Positions 10,399-20,377 of a stretch of 64,000 nt of DNA are shown here, one piece after another (within the stretch, counting starts at the first letter, position 1; each line of letters starts with the position of its first letter). Under the pieces are notes generated by a model, which ran no database searches, had not been told where the DNA came from, and saw only the letters and a program-made list of their open reading frames with translations. Origin of the DNA: Chamaecyparis obtusa (taxonomy: Eukaryota; Streptophyta; Pinopsida; Cupressales; Cupressaceae); NCBI GenBank assembly GCA_027943335.1, contig BSBK01002933.1, positions 248,001-312,000 on the forward strand, given 5' to 3'. A program made the translations under genes and the position numbers.

Positions 10399-12762
10399 CT
10401 AAGACTCGCTGCCACCCTCGTGAGGAGCTCGTGGTGGTGGAGGAGGCATAGCTCTCCTATCAAATGCCACGTCTGATACCCCTGCCCGCTGAGAGTATGA
10501 TGGTGCTCTCTCACCCTCTGGGACGGCCTGCAGATATAATCCGTGATAGTAAGCAGCCCTCGCTGACTCCCGTCGGAGCTCCAGTGCCTCGGTCTGTGCC
10601 ATCGCCTCACGGCGTGCTATCTCTGCTCTGAGATCAGCTATCTGCTGATCCCGCTCTGCCCTCAGATCCAGGAGCTGCTGATCTCTCACAGCTATGGTGG
10701 TCCGCAGCTGCTGTATCTCGGTCTCCCGAGCCTGTATCTGGGCTCTCAGGTCCTCTCCCCCCGCAGGCTGCTCCTGCTGTACCTCCGCCTGCCGGCGAGC
10801 TGGTCTCGCCTCCTCCTCAGGAGTGGCTGATCTCTGTCCCCGTGACCGTTTTCGGCCACCTGATCCCGACCCCTCTCCTCTCTCCATCCTCCTCCCTCTC
10901 CCCCTCCCGCCATCTCCTCCCTCCGTCTCCTCCGTCCCCTCCCTCTCCTCCCTCTCCTCCCGGCGCTGGCACCTGAGCATCTGGTACTGTAAATCGAGGG
11001 AATGGTACCCTCCGCCGCTCTGCTCTGTAGGCTCCATCAGCCCCTGCGTCTGCCACATCTGGGAAATAATCCCAAGGCTCGCTCCTGATAGCTGTTGTCT
11101 CTGCGACAGCCTGCTGATAATCCAACATGGGTAGCCACCCATGTCCCTCCTCATCCCTGGCTCTGGCATAAGTAGTAGTCTCTGTCGAGACTCGCTGCTG
11201 CCTCCCGAACTGCCGCCACACCCGACTGATGCAAAACCTCTCTATGATATCTGCATGTCGACCTACCAGTGGCCGACTGCATAGCATATAACTGAGCTTC
11301 TCATCTGCATCACTCCATCCCTCCACATCCCTATATGGCCTCCATGTGAATGAGGCTATCTCATCCAGAATCCGTCGATAGTAGGTCACATCCCCTGAAT
11401 GGGCATGTGATATAAACCCGATGTACCTGTAAATGAATGGGTACCTCCTCTCCCTCGGCTGAATCCTGAGACGCACTACAGCAATGTGCTCCCATGCCCA
11501 TACCTGTGCCAGGATGGCACCGCACGCCCATGTCCGACCGTCCCTGTAGACGATCTCATGCAGCTCATGATACATCTCTGCTAAGATCGCAGGCCCCCAT
11601 GCCATCCGTCGAGGCCTGCCTACCAAGTCTACCAGTAGTCTGCCCCATCCGAGCGGGAATCCCTTCTGACTGCGATCAGTCATCAGGATCTATGAAATGA
11701 TCGATGCCACAATACATGGCACCGGATAGTCTCGGCCGAAGTCATCAAGCAGTCGCTCCCAGCTGACATGCCTGTCTAGGATGGTCACATCCTGAAACAT
11801 CTCCTGAATCAACCGGCGCCCCTTAGTGACGTCCTGATCATAGTATACCTGTGACAACAAACAAATCATGTTAGTTTTCATCACATGGAAACATTACATT
11901 TATGATTATATATCAAAACATGATTATACTTACAGGCTCTCCGTGGCATGGCACTCGTAAGATCCTGTAGACGTCCTCCAAAGTGATCGACGCCTCTCCA
12001 GTGGGCAGATGGAAGGTGTTGTGCTCACTATGCCATCTCTCGGCAAGAGCAGTCAACAACCCATGGTCCGCTCGGATATATGGGTATCTCAGCAGATACC
12101 GGAATCCCATAGCCCTGATATCGGCATTGCCCGGATCATCCAGATCTCGGACACACCGTAATCCTGTCACCTTCGGCGCTCTGATGATGAGCACCGAAAA
12201 AACCTCCTGCAAGCCAAAACCAAACCCGTTGTTAGTACATATCATGATGGATGTCCAAAAAACTCAGTATAAAACATCTTAAAAACGTAACATTGTCTAG
12301 ACCCATGTCATTTTTGCTCAAAAAATGCATTAAATATCAAAATTTTCAACTGGGCGATATTCTTTTTTGGAGAAATATCGTGCGATACTTCTCCCTATAG
12401 TAGGGCGATAAACCTTATGTCGAGCGATACTTCGCCCGCTATCGCGCGATCTTTCGCCCAGTATCGTGCGATACTGATGCCCAAAGCGTGCGATACTTTT
12501 GGGGCACGCGAAGTATTGCGCGATACTTCTCCCCAAAGCGCGCGATACTTCTAAAGTATCGCGCGATATTTCGCACAACCAAAAATTTTGAAATTTAAAA
12601 TTTGAAAAAAACGTGCTAAAAAAGCTATTAAATGCTATAAATGATCAAAAAAGCTCGAGTTTTTCGAAAACATACCGGGGTAGGATAGTGTGGTGGCCGG
12701 TTATGCAACCGGGCGCGCTCGAATCGATGCCTGTGGACGGGAACTCCTGCTTGCTGAGCCAT
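10399..12762 (-). pseudogene. Plant mobile domain (MAIN/MAIL-type) gene, antisense within gypsy element A
   Basis: Exon 1 (12762-12676) starts MAQQAGVPVHRHRFE and ends at donor GTATGT. Intron 1 (12207-12675) ends TTGGCTTGCAG. Exon 2 is 12206-11934 with donor GTAAGT; intron 2 is 11849-11933 (85 bp), ending GTCACAG; exon 3 starts at 11848. Both introns are phase 0. Exon 2 has the plant mobile domain signature (LLTALAERWHSEHNTFHLP, ITLEDVYRIL) and exon 3 continues it (AWEHIAVVRL). The C-terminal part is a Gly/Glu/Arg low-complexity stretch, then a coiled coil (about residues EDLRAQI to ELRRES, nt 10560-10760), ending with a Pro-rich tail. Damage: an in-frame TAG at 11690-11692 and a frame change in the G-rich tract near 10900-11000. 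GC content is much higher than in neighbouring sequence. In Arabidopsis, MAIN/MAIL proteins act in the nucleus in transposon silencing; transposon-borne relatives are known. Role here is unknown. Confidence 0.9.
12345..12590. repeat. TATCGC/GCGATA hairpin array 2, inside intron 1 of the antisense gene
   Basis: At least a dozen copies of GCGATA/TATCGC cores, several as the palindrome TATCGCGCGATA (for example near 12560-12575) and as hairpins such as GAAATATCGTGCGATACTTC near 12370. It lies wholly within intron 1 of the plant mobile domain gene. Reading through it gives spurious repetitive peptides on both strands. Confidence 0.85.
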
Positions 12763-12835
12763 TTTCTCTCTCTAAAGCTCTGAAATTCTCAAATCACTAA
12801 AAGACAAATGATTTTTGAAAATGACATTTTGACCC

Positions 12836-12843
12836 TTTTTATA
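12836..12843 (-). promoter_or_regulatory. TATA box of the antisense plant mobile domain gene
   Basis: TATAAAAA followed by GGG on the minus strand, about 74 bp before the ATG at 12762. Position and sequence suit a plant core promoter, with a short pyrimidine/purine-rich 5' UTR (TTTAGAGAGAGAAA just before ATG). The antisense gene therefore has its own promoter and does not depend on the LTR. Confidence 0.65.
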
Positions 12844-13577
12844 GCATTTTGACTTTTTGACCTAATTTTCAAAACACCTCGGAATTGCGCGAAAATTGCA
12901 CCCCTAGCTAATTTCGACGTCCTGGATCCATTTTCGGACTCGAAATCGAAATCCGAGGTCATCTTCATAGTCAAAATCGCATTTCAAATTCTTTCCCCCT
13001 TCTGCGCAGTTGATTGACCTTTTGAGGCATAATTTGATTTCCGGTGGAATTTCTTCCTTTCCATGTCTTTCAAATTTTCTAGTCTTTCATCCACTCTATT
13101 TCTAGTCTTCTATTTCTATTCTTCTACTTCCTCACTGGGGCATGTTTCATTGCCTAATGGTTAACCTATTTGACCCTTACATTCGATTATGATTTGATCA
13201 AATCTTTATCCATTTTGTTGTCTCTCCTCTAACAGATTTCGATTTCGATTCCGAGGGGGTAGTATTTATGGGATTCTCATCCCTAATTCTCTTGATTCTC
13301 TTGATTCAGACATCTTTTGTGAGCTTTTGCTCAAAATTTGAGATTCTTATCTCCCATTTTTAGACATTGATTATTGCCTAGCAGCGACGGTGATAAGTTT
13401 TGTCTAAAGCTTGATTTGCACCTAGCAGCGACGGTGTTGGTCTAAGCTTTTGTTTATGTTTGTCCAGATGTGATCCCGAATTGACCTCATATCTGAGTTG
13501 TTTTGTGATCCCAAATCGATCTCACATTTCAATTCTTCTTTGACTACATGTGTTCCCAAATCGATCACACATTAGTC
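12844..13577 (+). other. 3' noncoding region of element A before the polypurine tract
   Basis: No gene seen. From about 12985 (CCCCCTTCTGCGCAGTTGATT) it again aligns with element B (near 26750 on the other strand), marking the right edge of the A-specific insert. It holds a direct repeat CCTAGCAGCGACGGTG (about 13377 and 13422) and three copies of a TGATCCCAAATCGA-like motif between 13469 and 13572, just before the PPT. Confidence 0.65.
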
Positions 13578-13590
13578 AAAGAGGGGCAAA
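13578..13590 (+). other. Polypurine tract of element A
   Basis: AAAGAGGGGCAAA directly before the LTR start TGTATGCACC. The identical tract precedes the 3' LTR of B, and a one-base variant precedes that of F. It primes plus-strand DNA synthesis. Confidence 0.88.
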
Positions 13591-14562
13591 TGTATGCACC
13601 CAAAAATGGTCGCCTAGACTTTGGGCCCCATTTATTCAATTTATCAACCCTGAATCATTTTGATCAATAATCAATATTTTCAACAATATCAATTTCTTGA
13701 TCAAATCCTAAATTCGATCATATATTGGATTTTTATCCTTGGGCTAACCATTTATCCTAAGTCTTTATTTGATTAAAAGGAATATTTCCTCCCCTTTCAA
13801 TTAAATAAAAAGCCCCACTTTCCTCTTATCCTAAGTTGCACAAATAAAACATTATTCCTATTTTATAAAAAGGGAAAAAGGCACTTTTGTCTCACATGAG
13901 GCTCAAAAGTCAACACTTCACTCTCATTGGAGGATGTTTGTGCACATGGATTGCTCCTCTTTCAACCTCCACCGCTGATTAAGACTTTTTGCCTCTTAAT
14001 CTCCATGGTCCATTTCACCTCATTTCTTATAAAAAGAGAGCTCTCTCCTTCATTTGCATATCCTTGTTTTATGCTATTGTTATGCTGCAGGTTTTGGAGC
14101 TCTCTTTGAAGACACTCAAGCTTTGAAGCCTTGACATTCTTAGTTGCATTTCATTTAGTTTGCTTTCATAGTTGCATTCATGGCATTCTTAGTGTAGATT
14201 TCCTTTTATGCAATCTCACATAGTCTAAATAGGAAGGATTTGTAATCCATTGCTATTTCCTTCCATAGTTGCATTGCACTTTCATTTTGGTAGATTAATC
14301 TTGCATATTCATATTAGTTTGCATTGCATTTTCATACTTTGATTCCATTTAGGGATATTGGCATTATTGCCCTTGTCTTCATTGTGAATCTCTCATTGTA
14401 TGGTTGACTAGCAAGGTCACCTTCTTGTAGCTCTAGCTGAGAGCAAAACTCATAGTCCCTTGCAACTCCATGCATAGAGAGCTATGAGCCGCTTTGTGAG
14501 GCCTCACTCTTGAGTAACTTTGCATGTAATGGTTCATAGAAGTGCATATTTTAGTGTGTACA
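13591..14562 (+). repeat. 3' LTR of gypsy element A
   Basis: 972 bp, starting TGTATGCACC and ending GTGTGTACA (TG...CA). The start matches B (TGTATACACC) and F (TGTAATCACC). The end shares TGTAATGGTTCATAGAAGTG with B and F. It begins right after the polypurine tract. The 5' LTR is outside the window, so neither age nor target duplication can be read here. Confidence 0.88.
14028..14036 (+). promoter_or_regulatory. Putative TATA box in the LTR of element A
   Basis: TATAAAAAG followed by a purine-rich AGAGAGCTCTCTCC, about 440 bp into the LTR, a usual place for the U3/R promoter. Confidence 0.5.
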
Positions 14563-14723
14563 ATATCCACTACAAAAATTTCTAAGTACAAAAGTACTCT
14601 CGCTCGGTGCATGCTCCCGGTATTATGTAATATACATATAAAAAATATATGATTTGGCATATACATGTTTTCCCCCTTTTTGATAATAATGCCAAATACC
14701 AAAAAAAAATATGTAATGTATAC

Positions 14724-17700
14724 TTACATCTTATCAAAAATGTTCTGATGGGTTTTCTTCACAGACTCCAAGAGGTTTTCCCATTCCTCTTTCAAGTTGG
14801 TAAGAGCAATTTGGTCAAGACCGACTTGTGCATGCATGTCAAAGATATTTTCCAACACCAAAATCTCTGGTGTTGCCACAAGTTGCTCAGCTTTGACAGT
14901 ATGTGTTTCAAAAATCTTCAGGTAAGGAGTGAGTTCTTTCAGTAACTCTATGACCTGATCGGTGATGTGCTCTTCCTGTTTCCTTAAGTCTGCTATCAGC
15001 CGCCGGAGTCCTGAACTTGATTAATGTGCTTTAAGAAAGTAGTTGGCTCGACGATAGCTGCTTGTGTACTCAACTTGATTTCTTCTTCTAAACCTTTTAT
15101 CTTTTCATCAATTTCTACAATGAAGGTGTCTGTAGTAAAAAGCTTTATTAGCAGTTGAAAGATTATCTGGGTGATAGATTTTACCTCAGTAATGACCTCA
15201 GATAATTTGACCTTGTTTAGTGCCACTTCAGTGCTAATCCTTTCTGCCAATTTGTTTTGAATCTTTGACTCGACCCGTTCTTCTATTCTTTTGTCTGTAT
15301 CTGTATCAGGGGCATTGATTCTGTTGGCGAGGGTGGCAAGTTGATCTAAAATGGGAGTATTCTCATCAATGTTTGTTTTCGGTACTATCTGTTGTAGAAT
15401 ATCCCTTACATCATTTAACACTTATTTACATTTTTGTTCTTGCCTCAATTTTTCTTGTGCCACTTTCCTCGAACATAACTCCCCATACCGACTTAGTTCC
15501 TCAGGGCTTAGAGTTCTTGGGTCACATTCAGGTATAGCGATAACTTCATCAATGGTGACCGGCCCTTTGGCTTTCTTCTTTTTCTTCTTCGGGGTTAGAG
15601 GTGACTTCTTTTCACTTACAACAATAGCTTTTTCTTCACTCCTTGGAGTATCCTTACTAGTTGACACTATATCATCCTTCTTCTACTCCTCGGTAGATTG
15701 AGTGGGAGTCTTGGTAGTAGTGTCAGGTTGGTTCACCTTTGTTGACTTGGTTTCTTTAGGTTTCATCTATTCTATAGACTGTGCCTCTGGTTTGACAGGC
15801 TCATTTGTATCTGCAGGTTGCTTAGGTGCTTGAATTTTAGTTGTATCTTTGGTTGGCTCAGGATGAGAGACATCAGGTTGTACTTGTGAAATTATTTCAG
15901 TGGCCTCTGCAAGTACAGGTAGTTCACCTGGTAGAGATGTACACACATTGTCAGTGTTTAATGCTTCATCTTTGTATTGTGTAATTATTACATCTTCGTC
16001 ATCCTTATCATCAGGATCACCATTAGTGATGTCCTTAATGAGTGCATCATCATTAGTTTTCTTTTGCAAGTGGATCTTAGCTTGATCTGGTGCATCCTGT
16101 GAAATTTTGATTTCTTCCTTTTTCTCAGTGATATCAGTTACCTCGGTAACTGATATACTGGTGTCCTCTATTTCCTTGCCTTTATTATCATCAATGAAAA
16201 TACTTTTACCTTTTGAACGGTGTCTTTTTTTAGACAGTTTCAGGAATGCTTCCTGTTCTGCTTTCTCTTCTGCTTTCAAAATTGATGTCCATAGGGAGTC
16301 ACATACGACATCCATATCATCTACATTCTCATCCATAATCTACATAGCTCTATTCTTGACTGAAAATCTAGGCTGATACCTTGTCATGTATTCACTTACC
16401 TCAGCATAGCTAAAGTGTGTGGCTGCACGGACTAGAGAGTGTTCTCTTTTTCTTTTCTCCGTGTCTAGAGCAATAGCCCATCTTTCACTTATTTTGTCAT
16501 CAAGTTCCTTAGGCAGTTGACATGCAAATTCCATCGGTACTCTTTTGAACTTGATCATCATTTGAACAATAGCATGTTCTATCTTTGTCTTGTCCTCAAT
16601 TGACATGTTAAATTTGCCTATGTTTGGATCATTAAGATTTCCATTCTCAATAATATCTTCAATTATTTCTTCTATGGTACTATCCCTATTACGAACTAGC
16701 TTAAATTGATCAGGGTCATTTTCAGTGTCAGTCTCCTCTATATCTTCCTTACTCCTTATGAATTTCCTCTTTTTCTTCGGTGGTTCAGCTGCCTTCTTGT
16801 TCTTTCTCTTGATGTATTTCTTCATCGGTGTAGCTGCTCTCCTTTTTACAACTTTTTCTACTTCTTCTTTTTGCTCAGTTGATTGAGTTGTAGTTGTTGA
16901 ACGTGTCCTCATTCCTTCAGGTTCTGGTAGCTGAATATCTTGTTCATCATTTATGGGAAGTTGAGTTTCTTCTTCATCATTGGTGGGAGGAAACGGTGTG
17001 TTATCCTTTTCTTTGTCTGATTCAGTCTCCTCACTATCATAGGGTGTATCAGCCAGCTGTAATTGATCTTCGGTTGCTTCATCGACCGGTAACTCCTTAT
17101 GTGAGTCAGATGTAGTTCCATATCCTGCTGAGAGATCCTTTTTCATTTTCTTTTCCCTTCTTGACATTTTACCGATCTCAATGTTCGTTATAATTCTAGA
17201 CTTAGCTTCCTCATACACTCCAAACCTACTGGCAGTGATGTCAATCGGTAATGCTAGCAATGCATTAATAGATTTTAGAGTGAAATCATGCTTCATTTCA
17301 TAACCCATTGGTGCTAGCCATTTTGTTCTCGGTTCTACTGCCTTTATCATTGAGTGGTCTATGCTTACCACAAAGCATATGTCATCTTCAAATTTGCTTA
17401 CTAATTCTTTTGGAATTTTGCTTCTTTGTTGCATTCTTGTTTGAAATTCCTTGAAATATGCATGGAACTCCTTGTTCACATTGTCTCCTAGACTTCTCAT
17501 TATATCATCGATTTGGGCAGTTATTGGTATGTCCGATTGCCAGTTAACTTTTCCAATACCCGGTACATATTTTTGCAAATAGAGGAATGTACAGACAAGC
17601 AGTGATCCGTACTTACATGTATTGGACTTCTTTTCTTTTATTGTCTTCATGTTGTCATGCAATTGGTGTAGTAGTAGCTCAACAAGATCAACCTGATGAT

Positions 17701-18364
17701 CTTTCTTCACAATTTTGTAAGCCATGTCCATGGCGCTGCAGGGTACACTATTCGGTCTGCTTGATTGAAATATCTTGTACCTGATGACATGAGCTGCAAA
17801 TCTTACCACTGGATCTTTGATAGTTGAAATCTTTAGTGCCCTACCATCCCATTGAGCTCCAGTGTTCTTTTCTACGTCAGGACGAGATGAACTTCAAAAT
17901 GCTTTGGCTTTGTTGGTTGTAGGGTACCTAGTAACCCTACTGATAATCTTCTTGGTGACCTCAATTGGTTTGTCTAGCCAAAATTTTCCATCATGGAATC
18001 TACTAAGCACGATTCTTATCCAGTCATTGTGAAATGATTGCAGGAAGTATGTGAAACACCATAACCCTAACTCCTCAATCTTCTTATACTTAGATTTGAT
18101 CTTACCATCTAGTCCATAGACTTGCTGATAAGCTGCTATGGTCTCAGAGTCACATACTTCACTGATCTTGCAGTGAATGTAAGCCCTAACGTCTTTTGTT
18201 AACAAAACCTTATCAAGAATACTAGAGAATGCACCCATATCGTCCGTTTGTGCTACGACCTTAAGATGGGGTTTGAATTTCTCCTCGGCAAAGTACACCC
18301 TAACAATTAGTTCCACTTCCTCCTCAACATTCTGTGATTTGCTTGTGGTCGAAGATGATGCCAT
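14724..18364 (-). pseudogene. Unrecognised ~1200-codon extra gene of element D
   Basis: ATG 18362-18364 (MASSSTTSKSQNVEEEVEL). One frame stays open to 14996 apart from single stops at 17894 (TGA), 16340 (TAG), 15767 (TAG), about 15692 (TAG) and 15422 (TAA). A +/-1 shift near 15000 carries it on to TAA 14724-14726. The N-terminal third (18364-17200) looks globular, with motifs such as LGLWCFTYFLQSF and KYGSLLVCTFLYLQ. The middle is acidic with a lysine-rich patch (KKYIKRKNKKAAEPPKKKRK, nuclear-localisation-like). The last third has a KKKKKKAKGP patch, CDPRTLSPEELSRYGELC, and predicted long helices. Element E preserves the last third closely (CDPRTLDPKALRRYGELC). I do not recognise the family. 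It lies downstream of gag in the same sense. Confidence 0.75.
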
Positions 18365-18563
18365 AAATTATTTCTAGGGTTTCAACAAGCAAATAGATAA
18401 TCAGTGTTCAGTAGGTAGATAAACTTACTAGTTTTCATCAAAGAATTGTTGTCAATTTGATTTAGTTGCTTTGAATCTGTTCTAAAAATTGTTAGCTCGA
18501 ACTCTTCTCTGTAAAATCTCCTTTCTTTGAAATTGCGATGTAACAATGAACTCTATTTTCATG

Positions 18564-18571
18564 TATATATA
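18564..18571 (-). promoter_or_regulatory. TATA box of the internal gene of element D
   Basis: TATATATA in the minus-strand context CCCTATATATACATG, about 200 bp before the ATG at 18364. The region between gag and this gene (18365-18909) is otherwise noncoding. This suggests separate transcription from within the element; it is inferred from sequence only. Confidence 0.5.
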
Positions 18572-18909
18572 GGGTTTTCTAATATTTTCGCTCAAACTTT
18601 GATGCATTAAATGTGCGACCTAACTTTTGGTACGAGACGACTGTGAACTTGGTAATGCTTTTTTGCTCGGTTAACATAGAGTTTCTTCCTTGGTTTGAAT
18701 TGTTGTCGGTTAACCTTGTATAGTGATTACCAACAGGTAACCAACTCATGTTTCTTCTTTTACTGACTAGATGTCATTTGCAAACTTATAATATATAAAC
18801 CATAGTGCATCTTCATTCATGCAGATTTGGTATTTGTACATCATATATAAGGAACTATATGTAAAATGTGATCATTTGAAATGTCAGTTCCCTACATACC
18901 TTTGTCATC

Positions 18910-20313
18910 TTAAGTGGAGGTACCGATGTCACCCAATCTAGTGGACGAGGTTTCACCAACAGTGTTACTTGACTCAGCATTCTCATTAGATGCCTTCTTC
19001 CACACTGTGTTCCTTAACTTTGTAATTTCTGCAATGTTATATCCACTCTCAAATGTATGGTTTTCATCAGGTGCTCAGTCTTTGTAGTTCTTGCTTACAT
19101 GACCGACCTTGTGATAGTGCATACATGCCATTTCTGCATTTGTCCAGTTACTTGATTGTCCAATCCAACTCTTTCTATAACAGTTTGCTGCAATATGTCC
19201 ATATCGACCACATGCAGTATAATTAGTCCATGTATTATAATCCTAAACATATGAGTTACCTTGTCTCTTCGGTTGATATGGCTTTCATTGTAGTTTCTCT
19301 TTAGGTGTCCAGACCTGCTTCATTTTTGCCTTACAGTCCCTTGCAGTGTGTCCATACTTATTACAAGTATAGCATATTTTCTCCTCAATAGTGTTATTAG
19401 CAATGTCATTCTTCTTTGCTTTGCATTCATAAGCTGGATGTCCAAACTTACCACAGTAATAGAAATATCCATTGAACTTAGGAATGACAGGAGGTTTACC
19501 TTGTGCTTTGCTTCTGCACACATTAGATTTATGTCCTAGTTTTCCACAGTGGTAACATGTCAACACTTTAAGTTTTTGACTTTGATTGTTGTTGACTTCT
19601 TCAGCTTTTTGTGATGATTCTCCTTCACTGGTGTAGCCTATACCAGCTTTGCTTCCAAATCTCCTCTAATTAGTCAGAAAATCATCAATCTTTTTAGAGC
19701 TATCCTCGGCTATCTTCATCATCTCATTGTGTTACTTTTGTGTTTTGATTTCATTTCTCAGTTTTTCATTATCTTCTCTAAGTGTTGCTACATCTTCAAG
19801 TCTTCTTGATAATTCTCCATTTACTCAGTTCATTTCTTGATTAACTGTCATCATCTGATTTGATACTTGGAAGTGACGGTCAGTGAGTCTCTGGATTTCA
19901 CTTTCTTTTGCTTGAAGTTGTTCATTCATCAGTCTTCGGTCTTCAATAGCCAGATTCCAATCTTGTTCAACTTGTCTACCATTGTTCATGATTTCCACCA
20001 TTCTCACCATTTGAGATTCATGACCGATTTGAAGTGCTTTCACTTGCTCGAATAGATGCTGATTCTTTTCAAATAACTCAGAGATTATGCTTTTGAATCC
20101 GTCAGAGATGCTTCCAAAGCTTGATCCAATATGATCAAATATGTCATCAATAGGTTCTTCATGATAAGTTATTTCATTCTGTTGAATTGCAAGGTTCTTT
20201 CTTTCAACCAGTAATTTCTTCAGTTCTTACTTGGCTTGTTTATATTGTTCCACAAACATTTGCATTTGTATGTTCTGATTCTCAATAGTCTTATCAAGCT
20301 TGTATCTCTCCAT
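18910..20313 (-). pseudogene. gag: Gag of element D with coiled coil and up to five CCHC zinc knuckles
   Basis: ATG 20311-20313 (MERYKLDKTIENQ), 50 bp inside the PBS, with one frame down to TAA 18910-18912 broken by about seven stops (for example at 19825 and 19285). The first half is a long coiled coil (LMNEQLQAKESEIQRLTDRH, LREDNEKLRNEIK). Zinc knuckles: CYHCGKLGHKSNVC and CYTCNKYGHTARDC are intact. YYCGKFGHPAYEC, ACGRYGHIAANC and CMHYHKVGHVSKNY have lost one or more Cys. Gag with CCHC boxes packages element RNA. No retroviral protease motif follows. A coiled coil in place of the usual UBN2-type copia gag domain is unusual. Confidence 0.75.
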
Positions 20314-20363
20314 GACTTAGATCTTTTCCCTTCAGTGGTTAAACTATTCAACAAGAGAAATGC

Positions 20364-20375
20364 GCTCTGATACCA
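20364..20375 (-). other. Primer binding site (initiator tRNA-Met) of element D
   Basis: Minus strand TGGTATCAGAGC, complementary to the 3' end of plant initiator tRNA-Met, two bases inside the LTR end. The same site occurs in element C at 37826-37837. Confidence 0.9.
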
Positions 20376-20377
20376 AT

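Larger units (their letters stand above)
1..14562 (+). mobile_element. Ty3/gypsy element A (Tat-like), 5' end outside window
   Basis: Seen: leader, gag-pol frame 845-8764, long 3' region, polypurine tract 13578-13590 and 3' LTR 13591-14562. Domain order is gag, protease, RT, RNase H, second RNase H, integrase with a GPY-type C terminus. Integrase after RT marks Ty3/gypsy, and the second RNase H before integrase marks the plant Tat/Ogre group. No LTR or PBS lies upstream of gag here; in the related element B the leader is about 2.3 kb, so the 5' LTR of A should lie before base 1. Compared with B, A carries an extra block of about 2.9 kb (roughly 10080-12960) holding an antisense gene. The right end abuts element D, so A inserted at the 3' edge of D. 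Confidence 0.93.

Noticed and set aside
10694..11134. 146-codon plus-strand frame
   Set aside because: It is the complement of the GC-rich C-terminal part of the plant mobile domain gene, whose opposite strand has domain and splice evidence.
16894..17115. Plus-strand frames opposite the D extra gene (also 15351-15701, 15900-16376)
   Set aside because: The minus-strand frame is continuous over 3.6 kb and conserved in element E; these are shadows.
20364..20375. tRNA gene near the LTR
   Set aside because: Only the 12-nt complement of the tRNA 3' end is present, which is a primer binding site. No cloverleaf or A/B boxes seen; the same holds at 34765 and 37826.
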